A DNA stretch of 17,671 nucleotides from GCA-002282575 sp964493995 (GCA_964493995.1 CAZBQD010000043.1:1-17671); one strand, 5' to 3'. Counted from the stretch's first letter, positions 1 through 8,251 are shown. The notes: a model not told the origin generated them from the letters alone. Numbers and translations are program-made.

Positions 1-55
1 GTTACCATCTTAAATCAGATCGGTAATTTGTTCAAAAACTGGGGTCCACTATACC
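1..55. repeat. 55-bp terminal inverted repeat, left copy
   Basis: The first 55 bases are the exact reverse complement of the last 55 bases of the window (17617-17671). Identity stops abruptly at base 56. Both copies come from the 5' part of an AbiEii coding sequence. Only the right copy continues into the rest of that gene. The left copy is joined to an unrelated nuclease gene. The exact coincidence with the window edges suggests the window is a whole contig that ends at a repeat junction. 55 is an odd k-mer size commonly used by de Bruijn assemblers, so the true repeat may extend further outward on both sides. Confidence 0.95.
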
Positions 56-66
56 ATTCCCTTTGA
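1..66 (+). pseudogene. AbiEii 5' fragment (truncated copy)
   Basis: Reading from base 1 in frame 1 gives the same 18 residues as the AbiEii gene at the right edge (from VTILNQIG to NWGPLY). The reading then leaves the homology at base 55-56 and meets a TGA at 64-66, after HSL. The start codon lies outside the window. This is a broken second copy of the toxin gene's 5' end pointing into the window. It could be one arm of a larger inverted repeat or a rearrangement breakpoint. It cannot make a working nucleotidyltransferase, because the GG and DxD motifs lie beyond the break. Confidence 0.75.
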
Positions 67-1294
67 ATATTGGACTGAACTCAGTCTGTCTTGTGGTAAA
101 GAACAGATCGCTTACGATTACCCTCATCGCCGTTTTGGTCGTGATGCTTGGTTGCACAATTGGATGCGGAGCTTAGCCCAATCACAACAGCCGATTATCG
201 TCACCAGCGCCCGCCAAGGATTCGATGGCAGTTTATTGCACCCCAGTAAGCAATGGTTCACTTTTGCCCAAGTGTTTTGCGATGAACTTAAACCAGAATG
301 CCTGATTCAGCCCATTGAATCGGCACAACATCCGTTATTACGCTGGCAGTCTGTTACCTTATCGCCGATGCAAGCGATGAATAGCCTAACAGAGCTTCAG
401 TTTGATCAAGACATCTTCTCCCTCATCACCCAGTTGAATGGTGAAGCCAGAGCCGAGTCGCCCAGTAGCCTAGAAACCATGATGGTGTCGCCCTTTGCTT
501 GGTTGCTAAACCGCATGGGCATCGAGTCGAGAGAATGGGGAGTGCAAACGCTGGATAATGCCTTACAAGGCACCATTGCCCATAAGGTGTTTGAGCTTTA
601 TAAAGATAAACAGCAGCACAGCCTTGCTTCTGCCGACTTTGATGCCTTATTTGAATCGGCAGTGCAACGGGTAGCACCCTTTATGCACCATCCGCAATGG
701 CGTATCGAAAAAGCCAGTTTACACCGTGAAGTCAAACAAGCCTTTGATGCCTTTGTGCCTTGGTTGAAAGCGCATGGCTGGACGATTGCTGAGGTAGAGC
801 AGCGTTATCAAGGTGAATTGTGGGGCTGGGCAATTAAGGGCTTTGTCGATGCGATATTAGCCTCACCTGAGCAAGTTTTCATCATGGATTATAAAAAATC
901 CAAATCCGATGATCGCTTAAAACGACTCAATAAAGGCTTTGATCTGCAAACCTACATCTATCGTCAACTCTACACACAAAAGCATGGCGATACCTCGTTG
1001 GTGACAGGTTACTTTAACCTCAATGATCGGGTGATGGTGGTCGATCAAGCGGTTGCGGTTAGTGAAGATATTGAGATTAAAGTGCCAGACCTTGAATTGT
1101 CCGAACAATCTGCCCAAGCGGTTGAACTGGTTAATGAGCGCTTCGCTCAACTGCGAGCAGGGAGTATCGTCATCAACACCCATGATGAAGCCAAGCAATG
1201 GAAGGAGCGGGGTATTAAACCCTATGCCTTTGAAAACACCCTAGTTAGTCGCTTTATGATCGGTGAAGCCCCGCTGGAAGAAGAGGACGAGTAA
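56..1294 (+). pseudogene. AddB-like PD-(D/E)XK nuclease, 5'-truncated
   Basis: This is the C-terminal part of an AddB/RecB-type nuclease. The frame is open from the 55-bp repeat junction, and the first possible start codon after the junction is the TTG at 152. Counting from that TTG, residues near 107-125 resemble the AddB pattern that opens the nuclease domain (SLETMMVSPFAWLL). H144 lies in GTIAHKVFE, D233 in GFVDA, D246-Y-K248 is the (D/E)XK core, and Q266-x3-Y270 is the usual RecB-nuclease QxxxY motif. All nuclease residues are therefore present. AddB proteins usually exceed 800 residues, so the helicase-like N-terminal half is missing. The stop is 2 nt before the AddA-like helicase, so the two were one operon acting together on DNA ends. 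Residues encoded by 56-151 already read like AddB interior sequence, so the TTG is probably not a true start. The truncation could also reflect a contig join. Confidence 0.75.
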
Positions 1295-3065
1295 GCATGA
1301 ATCACATCCATCAAGCCATTCCACCCTTAACACTGGTCAAAGCCGGTGCTGGTGCAGGTAAAACCTACCTCATTCAAAAAACGCTGGTCGATTGGGTATT
1401 GGAAAAAGGACTCTCCCCAAGATCCATTCTTGCCGTTACCTTTACCAATGCCGCTGCTGCGGAAATGCGCGAGCGTATTCGCACCAGCCTGATTAAAGAA
1501 AGTCAGTCAACAAAGCAAGCGATTGATTTAGATGGCTTAGATCAAGCACAGATCACCACCATTCATGGCTTTGGTTTGGCGATCATTGAACGCTTTGCTT
1601 ACGAAAACGGCTTAACGCCCAAACCTCGTCAACTGACCGAAGCGGAAAAGAATCATCTGATCAAACAAGCCGTTGCTTCCTTAGCGGTGATTGAATCCGT
1701 TACCCAACGCCTAGATGAATACGGCTATTCAGGTACTTTCAAAAAAGATAAATTCATCAGCAAGTCCGATCAATTTCGTGGCCATTTATTGGCCGTGATC
1801 GACCGCTTGCGTAGTCTTGGTAAGGGGAGCGATGATAGCGCTGAAACACAGCGTCTACTCAGCCTAGCACAAGCGCGTATTGAGGAACTTTATGGCAGTT
1901 ATTTAGCCAATGCCGACACCCTAACATCGGATTTAATGGCGGCGATTATTGCGCTAAAAGGGCAGTGGAGCGATAAAAACCAGATGCTTGAAGCAATCGG
2001 TTTTAATAAAGAACTGCGAGAGCTGGTCAGCGCCGTTTATAAGGCCAATGCCGAAAAGCTGAACACCGATTGGAAACTCTGGGTCAAGTTACAAGGGAAA
2101 GAAACTAAAAAGCTCGATAAACATCCCTTCTCATCCTATGTGAATGCTGTCATGCTAGCTGCGAGTAAACTATCTGTTCATCCTGGCCCTTATCAGCAAG
2201 CCTTAGCGCAGGTGCAGGTGTTAATCGATGGTGCCAATCAGGCATTAGCCGCCTATCAGCAAGGTAAGACCGAAGCGGGCTTAGTCGATTTTTCCGACAT
2301 GGTACAAATGGCGAATGCCATATTGGCTGATGATGCGTGTTTTGCTGAAATCCGCCAAGAAGTCGGTTGTTTAATCATCGATGAGTTTCAAGACACTAAT
2401 CCCCTGCAATTTACCTTGCTGCGACGCTTTCAACAAGCGGGTGTGCCGACCTTTATTGTCGGTGACTTAAAGCAGTCGATTATGGGCTTTCAAGGGGCAG
2501 ATAGTCGTTTATTTGCTAGCCTACTAGAACGGGCTAAGGATAACGAAAAACAAGAGCTGACCAACAACTGGCGCAGCAGCACGGGTGTGATGACGTTCAT
2601 CAACGCCATGGGCAAACAACTCTATGGTGATGTTTATACCCCATTGACCCCATCAGCCAAGCATAAAGACCTATCTAAATTGATACCAGTACGACGTGTG
2701 TTATTTCATGCCGACAGATGGTTGCTTAAATCTCATGCTAAGAGTGATAAACTCGTATTCAACCAAGAAGGCTATGCCTATCTGGTTAATGAAATTCGTA
2801 CCTTGGTTGCTTCGGGCGTCCTGATTACCGATAAGGTAACTGAACAGCAACGTCCCATCGCTTATAAAGATATTGCAGTGTTGGCACCCAGTCACTCGCA
2901 ATTAAAGAACTTTGCCGCCCAGTTACGTGCTGTGGGCATTCAAGCGCAGTTATTAGAGGAGGGTTGGTTTGCATCAGACGGGGTGCAATGGTTGCTGCAT
3001 GCTTTGCAGTACCTCAATAACGACACCGACTATTTCGCCGCACTCAATGTCATCACCAGTCCCTT

Positions 3066-3215
3066 TGTGCAGGCCGCCCAGCCACTTCTGGCGCACGAGT
3101 TTGCGCGGTGTCTTGAAGAAGTCGGGATCGTTGGCCGCAGGGTTGTTCGTCACATCCGGCAAGACCGGCGGCTCCGTGCCACAGGCCATGTGCGGCCTGG
3201 CTGTGTTGCGAGTAA
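3066..3215. other. GC-rich foreign patch
   Basis: About 150 bases are clearly richer in G and C than the DNA on either side. On the minus strand an open frame gives a proline-rich stretch followed by FFKTPRKLVRQKW, which I do not recognise. On the plus strand it supplies the aberrant tail of the helicase ORF. It ends at a perfect REP-like palindrome. It is probably the residue of an insertion or of a deletion that joined three unrelated sequences. Confidence 0.6.
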
Positions 3216-3232
3216 AAGGGGTCAGACCCCTT
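3216..3232. repeat. REP-like 17-bp palindrome
   Basis: AAGGGGTC-A-GACCCCTT is a perfect palindrome. Palindromes around GGGGTCAGACCCC are familiar as repetitive extragenic palindrome-type elements, some of them associated with Y1 (RAYT) transposases. It lies exactly where the TetR coding sequence is cut (its stop is at 3231-3233) and at the edge of the GC-rich patch, so it marks a breakpoint. The assignment to the REP class is inference. Confidence 0.6.
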
Positions 3233-3479
3233 ATTGACAACCTAACTCAATGAAGATTGTCCGAATTGATCGTTGAACCACAGCAGAAAATAAACTTTCT
3301 TTGTCACCAAACCTCAGGTAAAAAGCAGATTTACCGCAATCTGATACACTCAGGATCTGACTAATCGAAGTTCCACCGTAGCCCTGTCTCATGAACAGAT
3401 CTGTGGCACAGGCTAAGAGCTTTTCTTCAAACACTCCCGCATCACTCGCTTTTGGACGTCCTTTTTTCTTTGTCGTCAT
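3231..3479 (-). pseudogene. TetR/AcrR-family regulator, C-terminally truncated
   Basis: The product has 82 residues against about 190-210 for the family. The N-terminus is basic (MTTKKKGRPKAS). It is followed by a full TetR DNA-binding domain: helix 1 around EEKLLACATDLFMRQGYGG, the helix-turn-helix around TSISQIL-SVSDCGKSAFYLRF, and the typical FGDKESLF tail. The ligand-binding and dimerisation domain is absent. The frame ends (ELGCQ, stop) right at the REP-like palindrome, so the gene was cut there. It lies downstream of the oleate hydratase on the same strand, about 470 nt away. TetR regulators next to fatty-acid genes often respond to acyl ligands, so it may once have controlled ohyA. That is inference. 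The surviving fragment should not dimerise normally. Confidence 0.8.
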
Positions 3480-3661
3480 AACGCTTCATAAACTCTAAGA
3501 TAATTGGAACGGGCACTTGGAATGCATAATACTAAATTTATGCTGACAGAAAGAGAAATGAACCAAGAAAAGTTTAGCCTTCCTGCATCAGAGTTTTCAA
3601 AGTCCAATTCCTTGTTTTTCTATGACCCTCAAAAAAGCACTTCTAACACTTCTCGCTAAAC

Positions 3662-3722
3662 GTCCGCTTTCAGTGAAAAGCGCCGATTTAATCGTTTCTC
3701 AGCGAATTTCCGCTTCTGGCAC
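3662..3722 (+). repeat. 61-bp direct repeat, copy A
   Basis: By eye, 56 of 61 positions match the copy at 6548-6608, in the same orientation. Both carry a CTTTCAGTGAAAAGCGCCGA stretch followed by a CCGCTTNTGGCAC end. The copies bracket the oleate hydratase gene. Similar 'CCGCTTTTGGCAC' sequences are, to my recollection, common between genes in marine Gammaproteobacteria, so this is probably a dispersed intergenic repeat. A copy of the core also appears weakly just downstream (AAAGCGGATATTC near 3759). Confidence 0.85.
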
Positions 3723-3901
3723 CAAGTAGTCAGACCGTTAAGAGCAAAAAGCGGATATTCACGCAATCAAAGCTGAATTGGTTAGCCGGTTTTGACTTTG
3801 AAATAAAAGTTATCGTTCGCATTCCTTAAACCTTTTGTATTCCTGATCGATCGGTTGTTTACAAAAGGCTTTTATAAACAGCTCCACCAATTCCATATAA
3901 G

Positions 3902-3927
3902 AAGCCGCTCATTCGAGCGGCTTTTTT
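3902..3927 (+). terminator. Intrinsic terminator (possibly bidirectional)
   Basis: The stem AAGCCGCTC pairs perfectly with GAGCGGCTT across the 4-nt loop ATTC. On the plus strand it is followed by a run of six T overlapping the stem end. On the minus strand it lies 25 bases beyond the oleate hydratase stop, but the T-tract there is weaker (CTTATAT). It probably ends ohyA transcription. The better T-run suggests it also acts on plus-strand transcription. Confidence 0.8.
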
Positions 3928-3951
3928 GTGCAAAAAACAAAACCTAACCCG

Positions 3952-5940
3952 CTATTTATCTTTGCTCGAAAAATTCTCCCTCAGCGAGTTAACCCAGCTT
4001 GAAAATTTATGTATTAAGTCACCGCCTTTACCCAGCAGTTCCCTTAGCTCTTCTTCAAAGTGCGTTTGCTTTTTCTCCTCCGGTTCGGGCAGCGGCGGCA
4101 GTATGTGGGCAAAGTAGGTTTTGTCGAGTAAGCGATGCAACATACGCTCGCCAATAAAAGGCTTATTGCTATTGAGCGCTCTGGCACCTTTTATGATGTT
4201 GCGAATATCGTATTGGGTGGGGCTTATATCCGGCACCTGTTTGGGAATATTCAGCAGCTTATACACACCAATACGGGCGGTGCGAATGGAGGCTTCCATG
4301 GTGAATACTATGTCATTGCGAGTTTCTACAAATTGCCCCACTAGGCCTAAATTGGTGCAGCCGTCAGGCACTACTCTGGGTCTATCGCCTGCTGCTCTGG
4401 GCATAAACTGGGCGGTAATGTAAGGCATAAGCGCAATGCGTATTTTGGTGTTGGCTATAACCTCATCTAACTGGTCTTCAATACCCAGATGATGGCAAAG
4501 CTCGGTCAGAATTTCTTTGCCGGTACATTCCGGCATAGTTTTGTTAATACGGTTGCCTTGCTTATCCATCAATAGACCATAAACCCACAAAACTAAGGTA
4601 TCGTCTGGTTGGTCGGGGAAGTGGGGTTGGCGATTACAGGTAACACTTAACAGCCAGTTGGAGTCAGTAAAAGTCACTATGCCGCCGGTTACGGTTCGAC
4701 CGGAGTATGGGTCGTTTACTGATAAGGTTTTCAGTTTATCGACAAGGGGGGAGGGCTTGCAGGTAAGGGTGGCCGACTCCCATATAGACTTGTCTACGTC
4801 ACCATAAAATTTTTCTGGCTTACCGAAAACAGGAGATTTCTTGGCGAGGTTCTTCCATAAGTTCCAGCCACTTTCGCTACCCGGGTCATGCCTTTCACAG
4901 TTAATCTCCGGGGCATCATCCATACCGGCATAAGCCGTCTGTTCAGTCATTGATCCGGTGAGGGCGAACACTAAATCATTCTTGCCAACTTCAATATATT
5001 GCTCTTCACCTTTAACAACGGCCTGAATTCCGGTTACCGTCTTGTTGTCTCCGGTAAAGCTCATATCAAGGTCATCTACTCTGGCTTCAAAGGTAAATTT
5101 CACTCCTTTTTCACGCAGAAAATTGGTCAGTGGCTTTATAAAGGTGTCGTACTGATTGTATTTAGGGAAAAGCAGAACAGACATGTCACCAAAACCGTCA
5201 ATTGAGTCCAGAAAACGATGCAAATAGAGCTTGGTTTCCAACAGGCTGTGGCAGTTTTTAAAAGCAAACATAGTACGGAATAAAAACCAGAAGTTGCTTT
5301 GTAAAAAGCCTTCACTGAAATATTCCTCAATGCTTATGTCGTCTAACTCTTCCTTGCGTTTCAGCATTAAGCGGATAAGTTCCCATTGCTGAGATTTACT
5401 CAGCCCCATGTCTTCTGAGTCAAGGATCTCGCCGGACTTGTTAATTAAACGGGCCTTAGAGTAATTTGGGTCGTTGTCGTTTATCATTCGGTATTCATCG
5501 AGAACAGAATACTCTTCGGGAAGTTCAAGGGCGGGAATGTCCTGGAATAGATCCCAGAGGGTGTCGTAGTTCCAGTTCATTTCACGACCACCGCGAATGA
5601 TGTAACCGTCTTCGGGGTTACCCGCACCATCCATAGAGCCGCCTTCTACACTCATTTCTTCTAAAATAGTGATATTTTCGGCGGGCATATGACCATCGCG
5701 AATTAAATAAAATGCCGCGGCAAGCCCCCCGATACCACCACCAATTATCCACGCTTTACGCTTTTCGACTCCTGGAGTTGGTAAGGTTTTATGACGCGAA
5801 TAGGGCGATATAAAATCCCCCGGTGGCAAAGTGTTAAGCCGTTTATGGCACCAAAAACCGCCTGTTGCGTCAGGCTCATGTTCAAAACCCTCTGGTGCGG
5901 TTGCCGAGATATCAAATTTCGCAATTGTCTTTTTAGCCAT
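3952..5940 (-). CDS. ohyA: Oleate hydratase (MCRA family)
   Basis: The 662-residue FAD-dependent fatty-acid hydratase (EC 4.2.1.53) adds water across the cis-9 double bond of oleic acid and related acids to give 10-hydroxy acids. It was formerly called myosin-cross-reactive antigen. The dinucleotide-binding motif is IIGGGIGGLAAAF at about 65-77, followed by an acidic strand end (ILEE). The family signature RGGREMNWN at 116-124 carries the conserved Glu (E120) that acts near the flavin, and GSMDGAG lies near 101-107. Length and domain order are normal for the family. The last 40 or so residues are charged and lower in complexity. The ATG at 5940 has a strong Shine-Dalgarno (AAGGAAGGA). The enzyme is usually linked to detoxification of unsaturated fatty acids. 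It stands alone, flanked by intergenic repeats and a truncated tetR, and looks intact. Confidence 0.95.
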   Translation of the reverse strand: MAKKTIAKFDISATAPEGFEHEPDATGGFWCHKRLNTLPPGDFISPYSRHKTLPTPGVEKRKAWIIGGGIGGLAAAFYLIRDGHMPAENITILEEMSVEGGSMDGAGNPEDGYIIRGGREMNWNYDTLWDLFQDIPALELPEEYSVLDEYRMINDNDPNYSKARLINKSGEILDSEDMGLSKSQQWELIRLMLKRKEELDDISIEEYFSEGFLQSNFWFLFRTMFAFKNCHSLLETKLYLHRFLDSIDGFGDMSVLLFPKYNQYDTFIKPLTNFLREKGVKFTFEARVDDLDMSFTGDNKTVTGIQAVVKGEEQYIEVGKNDLVFALTGSMTEQTAYAGMDDAPEINCERHDPGSESGWNLWKNLAKKSPVFGKPEKFYGDVDKSIWESATLTCKPSPLVDKLKTLSVNDPYSGRTVTGGIVTFTDSNWLLSVTCNRQPHFPDQPDDTLVLWVYGLLMDKQGNRINKTMPECTGKEILTELCHHLGIEDQLDEVIANTKIRIALMPYITAQFMPRAAGDRPRVVPDGCTNLGLVGQFVETRNDIVFTMEASIRTARIGVYKLLNIPKQVPDISPTQYDIRNIIKGARALNSNKPFIGERMLHRLLDKTYFAHILPPLPEPEEKKQTHFEEELRELLGKGGDLIHKFSSWVNSLRENFSSKDK

Positions 5941-6684
5941 TACGGATTCCTTCCTTTACTGAATAGAAATACTTGCTGTTCTCGCTGATACCCTTAGTGG
6001 TATTGCGAACGGAAATTTTAGCATAGTTGAATCGCCATCTTAGTAAATTAATGCGAATAATTTTGCTAGCAGTTATAGTCATTACCACTCTTCTTTTTAC
6101 CACGTTGAGTTTTTAACTCTCACCTTTTCAAGGCGATGTGTCAGATCAAGTCGAGACTAATTCCAAATAAGCCTCTGAAAAGAGCCTTTTTTGTTCTTTG
6201 CCGTAGCTACTTGAGCATAAAGTCATTAGTCTACTTGCAGTGCGTTCACCGTCACCTGAATTAGTATTCGACACTACGAATATGCTCCTTAAAAAGACAA
6301 CGCTACGCTTACGTTTATTTTTTTTAAGAAAAATGATAAAAATAAACTTAACGAATACTATTAGTCGGGCATCATGCCCTTTACATAGCGTTTTTTCTAT
6401 ATTGATTTCAATTTACATTGTACTAAATATCGGGGCAAGGATATTTCTGGTCCCTGACTAATAAATACAAAGCTGTTTGAAACGTTTCGAAAAAGCGATG
6501 AGCTCTCGAAATTCTCGAGAGGCTTGGTTCATTTTTTGTTGGCAAATGTCTGCTTTCAGTGAAAAGCGCCGATTTAATCGAATCTCAGTGAATTTCCGCT
6601 TTTGGCACTTAGCTGCCAGGTGGCATAGGTCTGCTAGCAGCAATGAGTGAATAGCGGACGCGACAATAAAAACTGCGTGACTCA
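5941..6684. other. 744-bp intergenic region upstream of ohyA
   Basis: No gene was judged real here. The region should hold the ohyA promoter (AT-rich, around 5990-6080, minus strand), a small perfect palindrome GGGCAT-C-ATGCCC at 6367-6379, and repeat copy B at 6548-6608. Short ORFs at 6240-6461 and 6458-6685 have no recognisable domain, and the second runs through the repeat. Confidence 0.6.
6548..6608 (+). repeat. 61-bp direct repeat, copy B
   Basis: This is the partner of the copy at 3662-3722, in the same orientation with five mismatches. It lies between the broken DUF2971 gene and the ohyA upstream region. With copy A it delimits a 2.9-kb segment that contains only ohyA. Confidence 0.85.
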
Positions 6685-7296
6685 TTAAAATTTATACTGT
6701 TTGTCTATTTCGCATATCGTAAGGTAATGGTTTACCCATTTTTCACCATTCCTTCTATATTGGACAAACACAACTGGGTTTTCTGGATTGCCACGAGATG
6801 AGCTGAACTCTACTAATTCAATCTTGTTACAATACGGCTCTCGCCTGACTATTTCGGCTGCCTTATGCAAATATTCCTCGTACTTCTTATATTTGTCATT
6901 GACGAGTAATTCGCGAATAGCATGGTCTTCTACCTCAGCCAAACCATCCATATATTTTTTTACCCCTTGATACTTATCAACGAGTTCTTCCGCTTGTAAA
7001 ACATAGCTTCCTGCCTTCAAGACAATATTAAAATAAGAGACGCCTCGTCCCTGAAGTTTCTCCATCATTAGCACTTTTTGATCTTCTGACATTCTTGCTC
7101 CGAAATACACCGACGTTAGAGCCCGATAGTCATAGTGATGCTTTCCTGATTTCGACGGTACAACCCTTATTTCCTTCTCATACTCCCAAGCGTTGGACTT
7201 CGAACCAAGCATAGCTTTAAGCACTTTAGATGGATCGTTGCCACAAACGCTTGAGAAATCGATTGATTGGGGGGTGTTTGAATAGGTAACGGTGTT
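6685..7296 (-). pseudogene. DUF2971 protein, N-terminally truncated
   Basis: The frame opens right after an in-frame TGA at 7297-7299. It reads VTYSNTPQSIDFSS, then on to KSNAWEYEKEIRVVPSK and VYFGARMS. This is the middle-to-C-terminal pattern of DUF2971 proteins (a W-x-Y-E-x-E-x-R stretch followed by a YFG strand). The first usable start is a GTG at 7224, which would give 179 residues. Homology-like sequence lies upstream of it, so the real gene began further out and its N-terminal third is gone. A run of six G/C bases near 7269-7274 is a possible slip site, but the other frame upstream does not look like the missing part. DUF2971 has no settled biochemical role and is often found in defence and mobile islands. 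The family call is from memory of the motif pattern. Confidence 0.6.
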
Positions 7297-7411
7297 TCAC
7301 TAAACATTGTGTTTTTTGATTTGAATGCAATGTGTATGATTAAAATGGGAAAACTAAAAGTTCAAAATCGTGCGGTCATTTGTCAGTTTATTGAACAAAA
7401 CTATCAATCAG

Positions 7412-7440
7412 TTGACAACTCATTCCATTAGTTTGATAAT
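7412..7440 (+). promoter_or_regulatory. Sigma-70 promoter of TA operon 1
   Basis: There is a perfect -35 TTGACA (7412-7417), a 17-base spacer and a near-consensus -10 GATAAT (7435-7440). The predicted start of transcription falls inside the palindrome that follows, as expected for repression by the antitoxin. Confidence 0.85.
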
Positions 7441-7446
7441 TCATAT

Positions 7447-7465
7447 ATGTGCCATTTTGGCACAT
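7447..7465 (+). promoter_or_regulatory. Palindromic operator of TA operon 1
   Basis: ATGTGCCA-TTT-TGGCACAT has perfect 8-bp arms and begins 7 bases after the -10 element. DUF1778 (TacA-type) antitoxins have ribbon-helix-helix DNA-binding domains and repress their own operons by binding such inverted repeats. The role here is inferred from position. Confidence 0.8.
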
Positions 7466-7484
7466 GTTAGGCAAGGAGGTCATT

Positions 7485-7757
7485 ATGACAACAGCATCAT
7501 TACCCAGAATCACCGCACGTGTTGACTTCGATACTCAAGCGTTGCTGTTACAAGCAGCGGCAATTACGGGTATGACCAGCCTGAATGCGTTTGTGTTGAA
7601 TGCAGCTATTGAAAAAGCGAAAACTGTACTATTGCAGGAACAAGCATTGACGCTATCGGTGCAGGATGCTCAAACGCTGGTCAATGCCTTAGACGCACCA
7701 CCTAAAGTGAATGAACGACTTAAAGCAGCGGCACAACGTTATCAGCAGTCTTTATGA
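7485..7757 (+). CDS. DUF1778 antitoxin (TacA-like)
   Basis: This is a 90-residue antitoxin of a GNAT toxin-antitoxin pair. The N-terminal half (ITARVDFDTQALLLQAAAITG and following) is the ribbon-helix-helix DNA-binding part shared by DUF1778 proteins. The C-terminal half, ending LDAPPKVNERLKAAAQRYQ, matches the tail that wraps the toxin (LxxPPxxNxxL pattern). The ATG at 7485 is chosen over an earlier in-frame ATG at 7449, because an ideal AAGGAGGT lies just ahead of 7485 and the 7449 ATG lies inside the operator. The stop overlaps the toxin start by 4 bases (ATGA), giving coupled translation. It is expected to neutralise the downstream acetyltransferase and repress the shared promoter. Confidence 0.9.
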   Translation: MTTASLPRITARVDFDTQALLLQAAAITGMTSLNAFVLNAAIEKAKTVLLQEQALTLSVQDAQTLVNALDAPPKVNERLKAAAQRYQQSL

Positions 7758-8251
7758 TGCAAAGCGTTAAACTGAATAAAGACCTGCACGACCGTGATAG
7801 CTTCGATTGTGGCGTTGATGTTCTCAATCATTATTTAATGATGATGGCGAATCAACAGGCTGGAAGAGATAATTCACGCACCTATGTTATTACACCTACC
7901 GATCAACCACACAGAATTATCGGCTACTACACACTTACAATGGCATCGATTGACTTGACTGGACTACCGACAGCCATACAGAAAAAACATCGTCAAGCAG
8001 CAACCGCTGGCTTAATTGCACGTTTAGCAGTTGATAAACGCTTTGCTAAGCAGGGTTTTGGTGAGTGGTTATTAATTGATGCCTTACGTCGTCTGTTAGA
8101 TGCCAGCGAAACGGTTGGTTTTCCTTTGGTTGTTGTAGATGCTAAAGATGGTGTTTCTGATTTCTATAAACGCTTTGGTTTTACAGCCTTTGAGGACATA
8201 CCTAATAAGTTGTTCATGACAATAGCGGATATTAGACATAGCTTAGGTTAG
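7754..8251 (+). CDS. GNAT-family toxin (TacT/AtaT-like)
   Basis: This is a 165-residue Gcn5-type N-acetyltransferase. Toxins of this family acetylate the amino group of charged aminoacyl-tRNAs and so stop translation. The opening matches the family (SFDCGVDVLNHYL, the 'F.CG...L..YL' pattern). The core strand YYTLTMASIDL is followed by the acetyl-CoA pyrophosphate-binding segment LIARLAVDKRFAKQGFGEWLL. Near the C-terminus lies VVVDAKDGVSDFYKRFGF, with the conserved FY and GF. Length and motifs are normal, so the toxin looks intact. It is expressed with the antitoxin through a 4-base overlap. The tRNA target cannot be deduced from sequence alone. Confidence 0.92.
   Translation: MMQSVKLNKDLHDRDSFDCGVDVLNHYLMMMANQQAGRDNSRTYVITPTDQPHRIIGYYTLTMASIDLTGLPTAIQKKHRQAATAGLIARLAVDKRFAKQGFGEWLLIDALRRLLDASETVGFPLVVVDAKDGVSDFYKRFGFTAFEDIPNKLFMTIADIRHSLG

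Larger units (their letters stand above)
1297..3237 (+). pseudogene. AddA-like UvrD/Rep helicase, 3'-truncated
   Basis: This is a superfamily 1 ATP-dependent DNA helicase of the AddA/RecB/UvrD group. Walker A is AGAGAGKT with K22, and motif Ia is AVTFTNAAAAEMRERI. Motif II is DEFQD at 362-366, motif III begins GDLKQS at 389, and motif IV is NNWRSS with W425. The sequence looks native to about residue 590 (near base 3065, LNVITSPF). The last 57 or so residues are Arg- and Gly-rich and come from a GC-rich segment unrelated to helicases. Motifs V and VI and any C-terminal nuclease are therefore lost and the product should be inactive. The ATG lies 2 nt after the nuclease stop, with GAGGA upstream, which suggests translational coupling. 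It would have partnered the AddB-like protein. Full-length relatives are about 1100 residues. Confidence 0.8.
3480..3951. other. Intergenic region tetR'-ohyA
   Basis: This 472-base stretch has no convincing gene. It holds the 5' flank of tetR', repeat copy A at 3662-3722, and a strong hairpin terminator at 3902-3927 whose T-tract is on the plus strand. No plus-strand ORF lies ahead of that terminator, so a short noncoding transcript from about 3740-3927 cannot be excluded. Confidence 0.6.

Noticed and set aside
2974..3240. 88-residue minus-strand ORF across the helicase 3' end
   Set aside because: Half of it lies antisense to true helicase coding sequence. The GC-rich half may be a remnant of a foreign gene but is not recognisable, so it is described only as a patch.
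6172..6194. Possible terminator (AAGCCTCT...AGAGCCTTTTTT)
   Set aside because: Only a 4-bp CTCT/AGAG stem pairs, too weak to call despite the T-run.
6240..6461. 73-residue plus-strand ORF with hydrophobic tail
   Set aside because: The composition is erratic, there is no Shine-Dalgarno and no recognisable pattern. Probably chance.
6458..6685. 75-residue minus-strand ORF
   Set aside because: It runs through the 61-bp repeat, has no domain and no good ribosome-binding site. Such ORFs are usual by-products of this repeat.
7449..7484. Earlier ATG as start of the first antitoxin
   Set aside because: It lies inside the operator and just after the -10 element, with no ribosome-binding site. The ATG at 7485 has an ideal one.
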